Of a stretch of 64,000 bases of DNA, positions 8,033 through 16,454 are shown one piece after another. The notes under the pieces are model-generated. The model ran no database searches and was not told the DNA's origin. It worked only from the letters and a program-made list of their open reading frames with translations. How positions within the stretch are numbered: the first letter of the stretch is position 1; every line of letters starts with the position of its first letter. Made by a program: the position numbers and the translations under genes. Source of the stretch: DASUPK01 sp963819715 (GTDB taxonomy: Bacteria > Actinomycetota > Thermoleophilia > Solirubrobacterales > 70-9); contig CAWFXE010000006.1 of assembly GCA_963819715.1 (NCBI GenBank), positions 248,001 to 312,000 of the forward strand, read 5' to 3'.

Positions 8033-9657
8033 TGGCCGCGACCGACGAGACAAAGCACGAGGGCGAGGCGCCGGAGGCCCCCGACACCGTCGAGGCCGGC
8101 GAGGAGACCGGGATGAAGGCCCTCACCGAGGAGGTCCACGAGCGTCGGGCCAAGGCGAAGCTCGGCGGCGGCGAGGAGAAGATCGCGAAGCAGCACGAGC
8201 GGGGCAAGCTCACCGCCCGTGAGAGGATCGATCTGCTCTGCGACGCCGGCACTTTCGTGGAGATGGGAATCCACGGCCGCCCCCACTTCTCCCAGCGGAA
8301 CATGGAGGGCCGCGAGGCGCCCGCCGATGGCGTGATCACCGGCTGGGGCGACGTCGACGGCCGGACCTGCTGCATCGCCGCCTACGACTTCACCGTGATG
8401 GCCGGCGCGATGGGGATGACCGGAGAGCTCAAGGTCGGCCGCCTGCGCGAGATGGCGCTCCGCAAGCGGATGCCGTTCATCTGGCTGCTCGACTCCGCCG
8501 GGGCGCGGATCCAGGAGGCGGCGGGCTCCCTGTTCGCCGGGTCTGGCCACCTCTTCCAGGAGGAGGTCGTGATGTCGGGAGTGATCCCGATGGTCGCGGC
8601 GATGCTTGGTCCGTGCGCGGCCGGCACGGCCTACATCCCGGCGCTCTCGGATTTCGTACCAATGGTTGTCGGTCAGGGGGCGATGGCTCTCGCCGGGCCA
8701 CACCTGACCAAGGCCGTCACCGGCGAGGACATCTCGATGGAGGAGCTCGGCGGGGCCAAGGTCCACTGCCGGAAGTCAGGTGTCGGCGACCTCGAGGTGA
8801 AGGACGACGCGGAGTGCATCCAGGTCGTCAAGGACTACCTCTCCTACTTCCCGGCCAACTGCGAGGAGAAAGCACCTGTTCGAGAGGCGGAGGACCCCGA
8901 GGACCGCATGTCCGAGAAGCTCCTCGACATCGTCCCCGAGTCGCCGCGTCACCCGTACGACATGTACGACGTGATCTCGGAGATCGTCGACGACGGCGTC
9001 TACTTCGACATCAAGCCAAAGTTCGCGAAGACGATCATCACCTGCCTGGCCCGCTTCGGCGGCCAGCCGGTCGGCATCGTCGCGAGCCAGCCCAAGCAGC
9101 TTGGCGGGATCCTCGAGAACGACTCGGCCGACAAGGCGGCCCACTTCATCAACCTCTGCGACGCCTTCAACATCCCGCTGGTCTTCCTCCAGGACGTCCC
9201 GGGCTTCATGGTCGGCTCCAAGGTCGAGCACGCCGGGATCATCCGCCACGGGGCCAAGATGCTCTACGCCGTGTCGCGGGCGACGGTGCCGAAGGTGACC
9301 GTCATCGTCCGCAAGGCCTACGGCGCCGGCTACTACGTGATGAACGGCAAGGCCTACGAGCCCGACCTGATCGTCGCCTGGCCCTCCGCCGAGATCTCGG
9401 TGATGGGGGCGGAGGGGGCGGTCAACATCATCGGCCGCTCGGCGATCGAGGCATCCGATGACCCCGAGGGGACGAGGGAGAAGATGCTCGAGGCGGTTCG
9501 GGCCCAGATCGACCCCTACATCGCGGCCGGCAACGCGATGATCGACGACATCATCGACCCGCGCGAGACGCGGCCGACGATCATCCGCGGGCTGCGCATG
9601 GCCGCCGGCAAGCGCGTAGACCGGCCCTGGAAGAAGCACGGGGTGATGCCGGTATGA
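8032..9657 (+). CDS. Acyl-CoA carboxylase carboxyltransferase (beta) subunit
   Basis: A 541-residue carboxyltransferase of the propionyl-/methylcrotonyl-CoA carboxylase beta family, with the early LTARERIDLL segment, the first crotonase-like half (LLDSAGARIQE) and the second half (VGIVASQPKQLGG, FLQDVPGFMVG, AYGAGYYVMNG). It transfers CO2 from carboxybiotin to an acyl-CoA. The start is ATG 8032 (MAATDETKHEG), preceded by GAAGGG. No biotin carboxylase or biotin carrier gene is present in the window, so the partner must be elsewhere. Confidence 0.92.
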   Translation: MAATDETKHEGEAPEAPDTVEAGEETGMKALTEEVHERRAKAKLGGGEEKIAKQHERGKLTARERIDLLCDAGTFVEMGIHGRPHFSQRNMEGREAPADGVITGWGDVDGRTCCIAAYDFTVMAGAMGMTGELKVGRLREMALRKRMPFIWLLDSAGARIQEAAGSLFAGSGHLFQEEVVMSGVIPMVAAMLGPCAAGTAYIPALSDFVPMVVGQGAMALAGPHLTKAVTGEDISMEELGGAKVHCRKSGVGDLEVKDDAECIQVVKDYLSYFPANCEEKAPVREAEDPEDRMSEKLLDIVPESPRHPYDMYDVISEIVDDGVYFDIKPKFAKTIITCLARFGGQPVGIVASQPKQLGGILENDSADKAAHFINLCDAFNIPLVFLQDVPGFMVGSKVEHAGIIRHGAKMLYAVSRATVPKVTVIVRKAYGAGYYVMNGKAYEPDLIVAWPSAEISVMGAEGAVNIIGRSAIEASDDPEGTREKMLEAVRAQIDPYIAAGNAMIDDIIDPRETRPTIIRGLRMAAGKRVDRPWKKHGVMPV

Positions 9658-10061
9658 ACGAGGCACCATTGGATGTCGCCCGCCGGGGCTATGAGTGCTG
9701 GGCGGCGGGCGACTTCGACGGGATGCTCGAGCTGACGACGCCCGACTTCGAGTTCGTCCCGGCCATCGCGGCCGCCGTCGAGGGCGGTTCGCTCAAGGGT
9801 CGCGACGCGGCCCGCCGTTTCTGGGCCGACCTGGACGAGACATGGGAAACCTTCCGGATCAGTGCCGATGATTTGCGCGAAGACGGCGGACGGGTGATGG
9901 GGATTGGACGGCTCACCGCCAAGGGCCGAAGCAGCGAGCTCGAGCTCGACCAACCGATCTACACGGTCCTCTGGTTCGAGGGCGATCGGATCGCGCGAAT
10001 GCAGAGCTTCCTCGAGGAATCCGCAGCTCAAACCGCGTTCGAGGAGAGCACGCCAGTATGA
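9654..10061 (+). CDS. SnoaL-like (NTF2-fold) protein
   Basis: A 135-residue protein with the NTF2-like pattern: N-terminal helix (ARRGYECWAAGDFDGMLEL), a mid-protein acidic strand (DFEFVPAI) and C-terminal IYTVLWFEGDRIARMQSF. Such folds serve as polyketide cyclases, isomerases or ligand carriers; the catalytic role here is not assignable. It is coupled to the preceding and following genes by ATGA overlaps, suggesting co-translation within the acyl-CoA operon. Confidence 0.82.
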   Translation: MNEAPLDVARRGYECWAAGDFDGMLELTTPDFEFVPAIAAAVEGGSLKGRDAARRFWADLDETWETFRISADDLREDGGRVMGIGRLTAKGRSSELELDQPIYTVLWFEGDRIARMQSFLEESAAQTAFEESTPV

Positions 10062-10357
10062 GCGTGGCTCGCGTCAGCCTCGCCAACGAGAACGTGGCCT
10101 ATGCGGGTGTGGTCAGCTTCGACGGCCAGGTGTTCGAGGCGCTCGGCTTCGCCGACACCACCGCTTACCGCATGCCGATCGAGCTGATCGACGAGGTGGA
10201 CCTGAGCGACGACTACCTGAGCGTGTTGAGCAACCCTGCCAAGGGCGACTCATATGGCATTCAGCTGCCGATCAAGCCGAGCGACGACGAGATGGTCGAG
10301 CTGCGGGAGCTGGTTGCCGCCGTCCAATCCGCCATCGACGAAAGGGGAGGCGGATGA
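10058..10357 (+). CDS. Uncharacterised 99-residue protein
   Basis: Not recognised. The protein (MSVARVSLANENVAYAGVV start) is acidic, with predicted beta-strands in the first two thirds (VSFDGQVFEALGF, AYRMPIELIDEVDLSD) and a C-terminal helix (DDEMVELRELVAAVQSAIDE), a layout reminiscent of a small PH-like domain. ATGA overlaps on both sides tie it to the SnoaL-like and BKACE genes, which supports it being a real gene. Confidence 0.7.
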   Translation: MSVARVSLANENVAYAGVVSFDGQVFEALGFADTTAYRMPIELIDEVDLSDDYLSVLSNPAKGDSYGIQLPIKPSDDEMVELRELVAAVQSAIDERGGG

Positions 10358-11247
10358 GCCGCTTCGAGGATCCGGTGATCATCAGCAACTCGATCTCCGG
10401 GGCGATCGCCAACCGCGATCAGTGCCCGGCGATCCCGTACACGCCGGAGGAGTACGCGGCGGAGGCGCGGCGCTCGGTGGACGAGGGCGCCTCGCAGATC
10501 CACATCCACGCGCGTGCGCCCGACGGCACACCGTCGTACGAGATTGAGGACTTCCAGGCGATCACCGAGGCGATCAGGGCCGAGGTCGACGACGTGATCA
10601 TCAACTACTCGACCGGCGCGATCGGGGTGCCGATCGAGAAGCGGCTCGAGTACCTCCGCGCCCTGCGACCCGACGTCGCGGCTCTGAACATGAGCTCGAT
10701 GAACTACGCGAAGTACTCGCGGCGCCGCAAGGACTTCGTCTTCAAGGCCGTTTTCGAGAACAGCTTCGACACGATCACAACTTTCCTCACCGAGATGAAC
10801 GAGCTCGGGATCCAGCCCGAGCACGAGTGCTTCGACGCGGGCCACGTCGCCAACCTCGATCCCTATCTCGACATGGGACTGCTCGAGCCGCCGCTTCAGA
10901 TCTCCCTCGTGATGGGCGTCAACGGCGGCATCCGGCCGAACGCGCGCAACGTCGCCTTCATGTCAGAACAGATCCCCGGAGGAGCGGACGGGCCCAACAA
11001 CTGGCAGGTCATCGGTGTTTCGCGCGACCAGTGGAAGCTCCTCGCGGCCTCGCTCAACCTGGGCGGCAACGTCCGCGCCGGCCTCGAGGACAACCTCTAT
11101 CTGCCGGACGGCGAGATGGCGAAGTCGAACGGCGAGCTGATCGCCAAGGCGCGTCAGATGGCCGAGGACGTCGGCCGCCGCGCGGCCACCGTCCAGGAGG
11201 CTCGCGAGCTGCTCGGTCCCCGCAAGAAGGAGGAGGCGAAGGCGTGA
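10354..11247 (+). CDS. BKACE (beta-keto acid cleavage enzyme, DUF849) family protein
   Basis: A 297-residue TIM-barrel protein of the 3-keto-5-aminohexanoate cleavage enzyme family. Family features visible are the zinc-binding His-x-His in ASQIHIHARAP near residues 48-50, NYSTGAIG, and the late GLEDNLYL with the third zinc ligand candidate. BKACEs condense a beta-keto acid with acetyl-CoA to give acetoacetate and a new CoA ester. The start is ATG 10354 in an ATGA overlap. Together with the following CoA-transferase it suggests catabolism of an unknown beta-keto acid. Confidence 0.88.
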   Translation: MSRFEDPVIISNSISGAIANRDQCPAIPYTPEEYAAEARRSVDEGASQIHIHARAPDGTPSYEIEDFQAITEAIRAEVDDVIINYSTGAIGVPIEKRLEYLRALRPDVAALNMSSMNYAKYSRRRKDFVFKAVFENSFDTITTFLTEMNELGIQPEHECFDAGHVANLDPYLDMGLLEPPLQISLVMGVNGGIRPNARNVAFMSEQIPGGADGPNNWQVIGVSRDQWKLLAASLNLGGNVRAGLEDNLYLPDGEMAKSNGELIAKARQMAEDVGRRAATVQEARELLGPRKKEEAKA

Positions 11248-12479
11248 GCCGCCCGCTCGAGGACGTCAAGATCCTCGATCTCACCCGCCTGCTTCCGGGC
11301 GGCTTCTGCACCCTGCTGCTCGCCGACCTCGGCGCCGACGTGATCAAGGTCGAGGACACCGGCCAGGGCGACTACGTTCGCTGGGCCCCGCCCTACTACG
11401 GCGACGAGGAGCACACCCCGCTCGGCACGCGCTCGGCCATCTATCTCTCGCTCAACCGCAACAAGCGCTCCGTGCGGCTCGACCTCAAGCAGGAGGGTGG
11501 CAGGCAGGCGCTGCTCAAGCTGGCCGAGTCCGCCGACGTGCTGGTGGAGAGCTTCCGCCCGGGCGTGCTCGACAAGCTCGGCGTCGGCTTCGACGTGCTG
11601 AGCCAGGCGAACCCGGCCCTCGTCTACTGCCCGATCACCGGCTATGGCCAGGACGGGCCGAACCGCGACCGGGCGGGCCACGACATGAACTACCTCGGGC
11701 TGAACGGGATCCTCGGTCTCACCGGCGAGGCCGGCGGCCCGCCGATCCAGTCCGGCGCCCAGATCGCCGATCTCGGCGGTGGCGGCCTGATGGCCGCGGT
11801 CGGCATCCTCGCCGCTCTCCAAGAAGCCCGGCGGGGCGGTCAGGGCCAGATGGTCGACATCTCGATGACCGACGGCGCGCTCGCCTGGCTGGCGATGGAG
11901 GCGGGCCGCTACTTCGGCTCCGGCGAGGTGCCGGAGCGGGGCAACATCATGCTCTCCGGAGGAATCATCTGTTACCGGCCCTATGAAGCCTCGGACGGCT
12001 GGATCACCTGCGGCGCGCTCGAGCCGAAGTTCTGGGCCCGCTTCTGTACGGCCGTCGGCCGCGATGACCTGATCCAGCATCAATTTGAAAAGCCAGGTTC
12101 CGAGGCGCATAAGGCGGTCGCCGAGATCTTCAAGACCAAGACCCGCGCCGAGTGGAAGGCCTTCAACGACGAGCACGACGCGATGATCGAGCCGATTCTC
12201 GATCTCGACGAGGCGCTCGAGTCCGAGCTGGTGCGCGAGCGCGACATGGTGGTGAGCTACGAGCAGCCCGAGATGGGCGAGATCAAGCAGCTCGGCTTCC
12301 CGATCAAGCTCTCGCGCACGCCCGCCAGCATCGAACTGCCCGCGCCCGCGCTCGGGGAGCACACCGAGGAGCTGCTCGCCGAGGCTGGCTACTCGAAGGA
12401 GGAGATCCAGGCGCTGGAGGAATCGGGAGCGGCCAAGGGGCCCGACAGCGCTACGAAGCAGGAGCAGTTCCTGGCATGA
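11244..12479 (+). CDS. Class III (CaiB/BaiF) CoA-transferase or alpha-methylacyl-CoA racemase
   Basis: A 411-residue family III protein starting at GTG 11244 (VSRPLEDVKILDLTRLLPGGF). The segment GHDMNYLGLNG and the ADLGGGG loop match the His and Asp used by alpha-methylacyl-CoA racemases, so racemase activity is at least as likely as CoA transfer. A C-terminal charged extension (GAAKGPDSATKQEQFLA) is present. GTGA and ATGA overlaps join it to BKACE and the MerR gene. Confidence 0.88.
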   Translation: MSRPLEDVKILDLTRLLPGGFCTLLLADLGADVIKVEDTGQGDYVRWAPPYYGDEEHTPLGTRSAIYLSLNRNKRSVRLDLKQEGGRQALLKLAESADVLVESFRPGVLDKLGVGFDVLSQANPALVYCPITGYGQDGPNRDRAGHDMNYLGLNGILGLTGEAGGPPIQSGAQIADLGGGGLMAAVGILAALQEARRGGQGQMVDISMTDGALAWLAMEAGRYFGSGEVPERGNIMLSGGIICYRPYEASDGWITCGALEPKFWARFCTAVGRDDLIQHQFEKPGSEAHKAVAEIFKTKTRAEWKAFNDEHDAMIEPILDLDEALESELVRERDMVVSYEQPEMGEIKQLGFPIKLSRTPASIELPAPALGEHTEELLAEAGYSKEEIQALEESGAAKGPDSATKQEQFLA

Positions 12480-13219
12480 GCGCGGCGAAGGCACAGACCA
12501 AGGAGGAGATGCTGCGGATGGGCGAGTTGGCGCAGGCCTCGGGGGTTTCCGCCGCCACGATCAAGCACTACCTGCGCGAGGGCCTTCTCCCCGAGCCGGT
12601 CAAGACCTCGCGCAACATGGCCTACTACCCGGCCGAGTTCGTCGACCGGATCAAGATGATCAAGCAGCTCCAGGAGGAGCGCTACATGCCGCTGCGCGTG
12701 ATCAAGGACCTGCTCGAGGAGGATCCGGATCGCGCCAAGGCGTTGATCGAGCTGGGTGACAAGCTGCTCGAGCACGCGCTGGCGGGCGAGAGCGAGCGGG
12801 TCAGCGCCGCCGAGGTCCGGCACCGCTACGACGTGCCGAAGGACGTCCTCGACCGGCTCGCCGAGCTCGAGGTGTTGACGCCGGACAAAAACGGCTACTC
12901 GCCCAGCGACCTTCGCATCATCGAGGCGATCAGCCGTTTCCGCGCAGGCGGCTACGAGGAGCGGATCGGCTTCACCGTCTACGACACCCTGCGCTACAAG
13001 CAGGCAATGGGGGACCTGGTCAAGCAGGAGGTCGACGTCCTGATGGAGCGCCTCGCCGGCGAGATGGATCCCGACGAGGCCATGGCGCTGATCGAGGCCG
13101 GCAACCAGCCACTGAACGATCTGCTCGCCGCGATGCACACCAAGGCCCTGGTCGCCGAGTTGGAGGCACGACGCGGCGCCGAGCCCGACTCAAACGGCAG
13201 CGACAGCGACGAGAAGTAG
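12476..13219 (+). CDS. MerR-family transcriptional regulator
   Basis: A 247-residue protein with an N-terminal winged MerR helix-turn-helix (MGELAQASGVSAATIKHYLREGLLPEP, residues about 14-40) and the RIKMIKQLQEERYMPLRVIKDLL helix. The C-terminal 170 residues contain a second helical region (VSAAEVRHRYDVPKDVLDRLAEL) resembling a second HTH and an acidic effector domain with no metal-binding cysteines. It is the last acyl-CoA gene of the operon and likely autoregulates it. Confidence 0.88.
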   Translation: MSAAKAQTKEEMLRMGELAQASGVSAATIKHYLREGLLPEPVKTSRNMAYYPAEFVDRIKMIKQLQEERYMPLRVIKDLLEEDPDRAKALIELGDKLLEHALAGESERVSAAEVRHRYDVPKDVLDRLAELEVLTPDKNGYSPSDLRIIEAISRFRAGGYEERIGFTVYDTLRYKQAMGDLVKQEVDVLMERLAGEMDPDEAMALIEAGNQPLNDLLAAMHTKALVAELEARRGAEPDSNGSDSDEK

Positions 13220-13225
13220 CCCGCG

Positions 13226-13831
13226 ATGGCGAAGCTCGCCGCCGCGATGCTGGTCGTCTTCGTGGTGCTCACGCTGTTCGTACGGGTGGCGATACAACTT
13301 CGGCGGACCGGCACCACAGGCCTGATCGGGCTGCGCAAGGGTGCCGGCCCGCTCGAGTACCTGAGCGGTCTCCTCTTCCTGGGCGGAATGGCGCTCGCGA
13401 TCGTCTCGCTGCAGCTCGTCCTCAAGGACGATCTGGACCCGATCGACGGGCTCGACGTTGACGCGGTCCACGTGCTCGGCATCGTCCTCGCCGCGGTCGG
13501 AGGGCTCTCCGTCTTCGGCGCCCAGCTCGGGATGGGGGCGTCGTGGCGGATCGGCGTCAGCGAGGACCAGGGGACGGATCTGATCACGGGCGGCTGGTTC
13601 AGGCTCTGCCGCAACCCGATCTACACGGCGATGATCGTGGGATGGACCGGGTTCGCTCTGATGGTGCCGACCTGGCTTGCGTTCGCGGCGGTCGTGGTCA
13701 TTGCGGTCGGCCTCGAGCTCCAGGTGCGGGTGGTCGAGGAGCCGTACCTCTTACGAACACATGGCAACGAATACAGGCGCTACGGGGCGCGGGTGGGCCG
13801 CTTCGTACCGGGCATCGGGCGCCTCAGTTAA
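13226..13831 (+). CDS. ICMT/PEMT-like membrane methyltransferase
   Basis: A 201-residue integral membrane protein with about five hydrophobic segments. The C-terminal half carries RNPIYTAMIVGW and EEPYLLRTHGNEYRRY, the SAM-binding signature of isoprenylcysteine carboxyl methyltransferase-like and phospholipid methyltransferase families. The substrate is unknown. It begins 6 bases after the MerR stop and ends next to the stop of the convergent epimerase gene. Confidence 0.82.
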   Translation: MAKLAAAMLVVFVVLTLFVRVAIQLRRTGTTGLIGLRKGAGPLEYLSGLLFLGGMALAIVSLQLVLKDDLDPIDGLDVDAVHVLGIVLAAVGGLSVFGAQLGMGASWRIGVSEDQGTDLITGGWFRLCRNPIYTAMIVGWTGFALMVPTWLAFAAVVVIAVGLELQVRVVEEPYLLRTHGNEYRRYGARVGRFVPGIGRLS

Positions 13832-13832
13832 C

Positions 13833-14810
13833 TCAGCCGGCTTCGAGCAATCCCATTGCGTTGAGGGTCTTCCGCACTCCTTCATCGAGGGGTGTGATTT
13901 CCCAACCCAATTCGCGCTGGGCCTTCGAGGAGTCCGGGTGGGCCTGCCAGAGAATGTATTCGAGCTGGCCCTTGGGCAGCAGCGGGGGCCTGCGGGTCAC
14001 CCGCGAAAGCCCGGCCCCCAACGACGCGACCGCCTTCGCGACCGGCACCGGCATCCTCGGCGGAACGCGACCCCGGCCTGCGATCCGCTTCGCGGTCTCG
14101 GCCAGCTCCCGGAAGTCGGCGTAGCCGTCGGCGAGGATGTAGCGCTCGCCGTCCTTGCCGACCTCAGCGGCCAGCAGGTGGCCGGCGGCGACCCCGTCGA
14201 CGAACGCGTAGCCGGTGCCTCCGGGCGGCACCGCCGGCAGCCGCTTGCGGACCACGGGCTCGAAGACCTCGTTCTCGAACGATGGGGTGGCGGAAGGGGT
14301 CGGGCCGTACACGCCGGAGGGGTTGAGGATCACCACCTCCATGCCGTCGCGCTCCGCCAGCACCAGCTCCTCGGCGTGCTGCTTGGAGCGCTCGTACGCC
14401 GTCCCCTTGGGGTAATCGGCCAGCATCGTCTCGTCGAAGCGCTCTCCGGTGTCGGCGTGGAAGACGTCGTGGGTCGAGGTGTGGATGAAGCGGCGCACGC
14501 CGCCCCGCTTCGCCGCGCCGGCCAGCTGCCCGCTGCCGATGGCGTTCACCTGGTCGAAGATGGCCTCGTCCTTTACCCACTGCTCTGGCATTCCCATCGA
14601 GTTGAAGACGAGCTCACAGCCCTCCACGGCCGCAGCCAGGCTCTCCGGCTCGGTTACGTCGCCGCGCAGAGGCTCGATCCCCGCGGGGAGGACTGACGCG
14701 GCCCGCTTCGGATCGCGGACCAGCGCCCGGACCTGATCGCCCCGCTCCAGTAGGGCCGAGGAGATCGCATGTCCCACCTTCCCGGTCGCCCCGGTTACGA
14801 GAACCTGCAT
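13833..14810 (-). CDS. NAD-dependent epimerase/dehydratase (extended SDR)
   Basis: A 325-residue protein with an N-terminal Rossmann motif (VTGATGKVGHAI), HTSTHDVF and the active-site Tyr-x3-Lys as YERSK. Members oxidise or epimerise nucleotide-sugars, sterols or flavanol-type substrates. A divergent nitrilase/TetR operon lies upstream across the palindromic region 14819-14867. Confidence 0.86.
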   Translation of the reverse strand: MQVLVTGATGKVGHAISSALLERGDQVRALVRDPKRAASVLPAGIEPLRGDVTEPESLAAAVEGCELVFNSMGMPEQWVKDEAIFDQVNAIGSGQLAGAAKRGGVRRFIHTSTHDVFHADTGERFDETMLADYPKGTAYERSKQHAEELVLAERDGMEVVILNPSGVYGPTPSATPSFENEVFEPVVRKRLPAVPPGGTGYAFVDGVAAGHLLAAEVGKDGERYILADGYADFRELAETAKRIAGRGRVPPRMPVPVAKAVASLGAGLSRVTRRPPLLPKGQLEYILWQAHPDSSKAQRELGWEITPLDEGVRKTLNAMGLLEAG

Positions 14811-14818
14811 CAGCCCAT

Positions 14819-14844
14819 CCTATGCGCGCAATTGCGCGCATAGG
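14819..14844. repeat. Perfect 26-base palindrome
   Basis: The half-site CCTATGCGCGCAA (14819-14831) is followed directly by its exact reverse complement to 14844, with no spacer. It sits between the divergent epimerase (start 14810) and nitrilase/TetR genes, 7 bases before a second inverted repeat. It may be an operator; the CG-rich alternating centre is unlike a Rho-independent terminator. Confidence 0.7.
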
Positions 14845-14851
14845 CGCTAGA

Positions 14852-14867
14852 TTGACTGGTCAGTCAA
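14852..14867. promoter_or_regulatory. Candidate TetR operator upstream of the nitrilase-tetR operon
   Basis: TTGACT (14852-14857) and AGTCAA (14862-14867) are inverted arms separated by GGTC, a size and form typical of TetR/AcrR sites. The TTGACT arm could double as a -35 element, so a bound repressor would block the promoter. The TetR gene at 15825-16448 in the same operon is the obvious candidate. Confidence 0.6.
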
Positions 14868-14946
14868 CCGGTATGCGAGGGTGCTCCGAGCTAAGCGAGG
14901 AGCAACCCGTTTAGTGGCGAAGCCGGACCTCGCCCCGGGAGAAGGA

Positions 14947-15825
14947 ATGCGCGCCGCCGCCGTACAGCTCAACTCCACTGACGAATACGACCGCAACCTC
15001 GAGGTTGCCGAGCGCCTCGTTCGAGGGGCCGCCGCCGAGGGCGCGGAGCTGGTCGTGCTGCCCGAGAAGTGGACGGTGCTCGGCTCGCCCGACGCGATCC
15101 GCTCGTCCGCGGAGCCGCTCGACGGACCGGCGCTGAGCGCCGCCGCCGGCTGGGCTCGCGAGCTCGGGATCCACCTCGTCGCGGGGAGCGTTCCCGAGGT
15201 CGTCCTCGAGCAGGAGAAGCTCGCCAACACCTCCGTGCTGTTTGGCCCCGACGGGGAGCGGCACGCCGTCTACCGCAAGATCCACATGTTCGACGTGGAG
15301 GTCGGCGACGTCGAGTACCGCGAGTCGGCCATCGAGCAGGCGGGCGATCAACTCGCCGTCGGGGAGACCGACGGCGCACTGGTCGGGTTGACCATCTGTT
15401 ACGACCTTCGCTTCCCCGAGCTCTACCGGATCCTCGCGCTGCGGGGCGCCCGCGTGATCACGGTCCCGGCCGCCTTCACGGAGCGCACCGGGCGCGACCA
15501 CTGGGAGGTACTGATCCGGGCCAGGGCAATCGAAAACCAGGTCTTCATGATCGCGGCGGGCCAGATCGGGTTCGCCCCGCCCAACTACCGCAGCTATGGC
15601 CGCTCGATGATCGTCGACCCCTGGGGCGTGGTCATGGCGCAGGCCGCCGACACGGAGTGCTTCGTGTCGGCCGATCTCGATTTCACCATCCAGAACGAGA
15701 TGCGAAGCAGCCTGCCCAGCCTCCGCCACCGCCGCCCGGACGCCTACCGCTGGCCCGGGGACGACGGTGGCGAGGCCGTCCACGCGTCCGTCGCCGAGCC
15801 CGCGACCCCGACGGGAGCTCCGTGA
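14947..15825 (+). CDS. Carbon-nitrogen hydrolase (nitrilase superfamily)
   Basis: A 292-residue nitrilase-fold hydrolase with the Glu-Lys-Cys catalytic set: VVLPEKW near residue 40, YRKIHMFDVEVG near 113-116 and the nucleophile in TICYDLRFPEL. The pattern resembles omega-amidase/Nit2-type amidases rather than true nitrilases. The start is ATG 14947, preceded by GGGAGAAGGA; upstream ATGs lack such a site. It overlaps the TetR gene by one base (TGATG). Confidence 0.9.
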   Translation: MRAAAVQLNSTDEYDRNLEVAERLVRGAAAEGAELVVLPEKWTVLGSPDAIRSSAEPLDGPALSAAAGWARELGIHLVAGSVPEVVLEQEKLANTSVLFGPDGERHAVYRKIHMFDVEVGDVEYRESAIEQAGDQLAVGETDGALVGLTICYDLRFPELYRILALRGARVITVPAAFTERTGRDHWEVLIRARAIENQVFMIAAGQIGFAPPNYRSYGRSMIVDPWGVVMAQAADTECFVSADLDFTIQNEMRSSLPSLRHRRPDAYRWPGDDGGEAVHASVAEPATPTGAP

Positions 15826-16448
15826 TGGCCCAGTCGCCGGCTCCGGACAAGCGCCGCGCCATCCTCGACGCTGCGATCACCGTCTTCGCGCGGCAGGGTT
15901 TCCACAGCGCCCGCGTTTCCGACGTCGCGGCGGAGGCTGGCGTCGCCTACGGCCTCGTCTACCACTACTTCGACTCGAAGGAGCAGATGCTGAACGAGCT
16001 CTTCACCGAGCGGTGGGCGCTTCTGGTGGAGGCGAGCCGCGAGGTCAGGGGAAGCGACGCCCCGCCGCGCGAGAAGCTCGCCGGCGTCGCCAACTTCATC
16101 ATCGAGTCCTACCGTCACGAGCCGGAGCTGATGAAGGTGATCATCGTCGAGGTCACCAGGGCGGCGAACTCGTTCGGCCGCACCCACCTGCCGGAGATCC
16201 GCCAGGCCTACGACCTGGTCGCGGAGATCGTCGCCGACGCCCAGGAGGCCGGCGAGTTCCGCGACGACGTCGACCCGAGCTTCGCAGCGATGGTCTTCTA
16301 CGGGGCGATCGAGCAGCTCCTCACAGGCTGGATCTTCGGGTCGATCCCCTCGGCCGATGAGGACTACGAGCGCGCCAAGCGGCTGGTTGTCGAGACGATC
16401 TGCGACGGCCTGGAGCCGCGGCCGGTCGGCGACGCGGTGGCCGGCTAA
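15825..16448 (+). CDS. TetR/AcrR-family transcriptional regulator
   Basis: A 207-residue regulator with the N-terminal TetR HTH (AILDAAITVFARQGFHSARV, then VAYGLVYHYFDSKEQMLNELF) and a helical effector domain. The C-terminal shape resembles fatty-acid-responsive FadR-type TetR proteins. It likely binds the inverted repeat 14852-14867 and controls the nitrilase operon and itself. Confidence 0.9.
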   Translation: MAQSPAPDKRRAILDAAITVFARQGFHSARVSDVAAEAGVAYGLVYHYFDSKEQMLNELFTERWALLVEASREVRGSDAPPREKLAGVANFIIESYRHEPELMKVIIVEVTRAANSFGRTHLPEIRQAYDLVAEIVADAQEAGEFRDDVDPSFAAMVFYGAIEQLLTGWIFGSIPSADEDYERAKRLVVETICDGLEPRPVGDAVAG

Positions 16449-16454
16449 CCCCGT

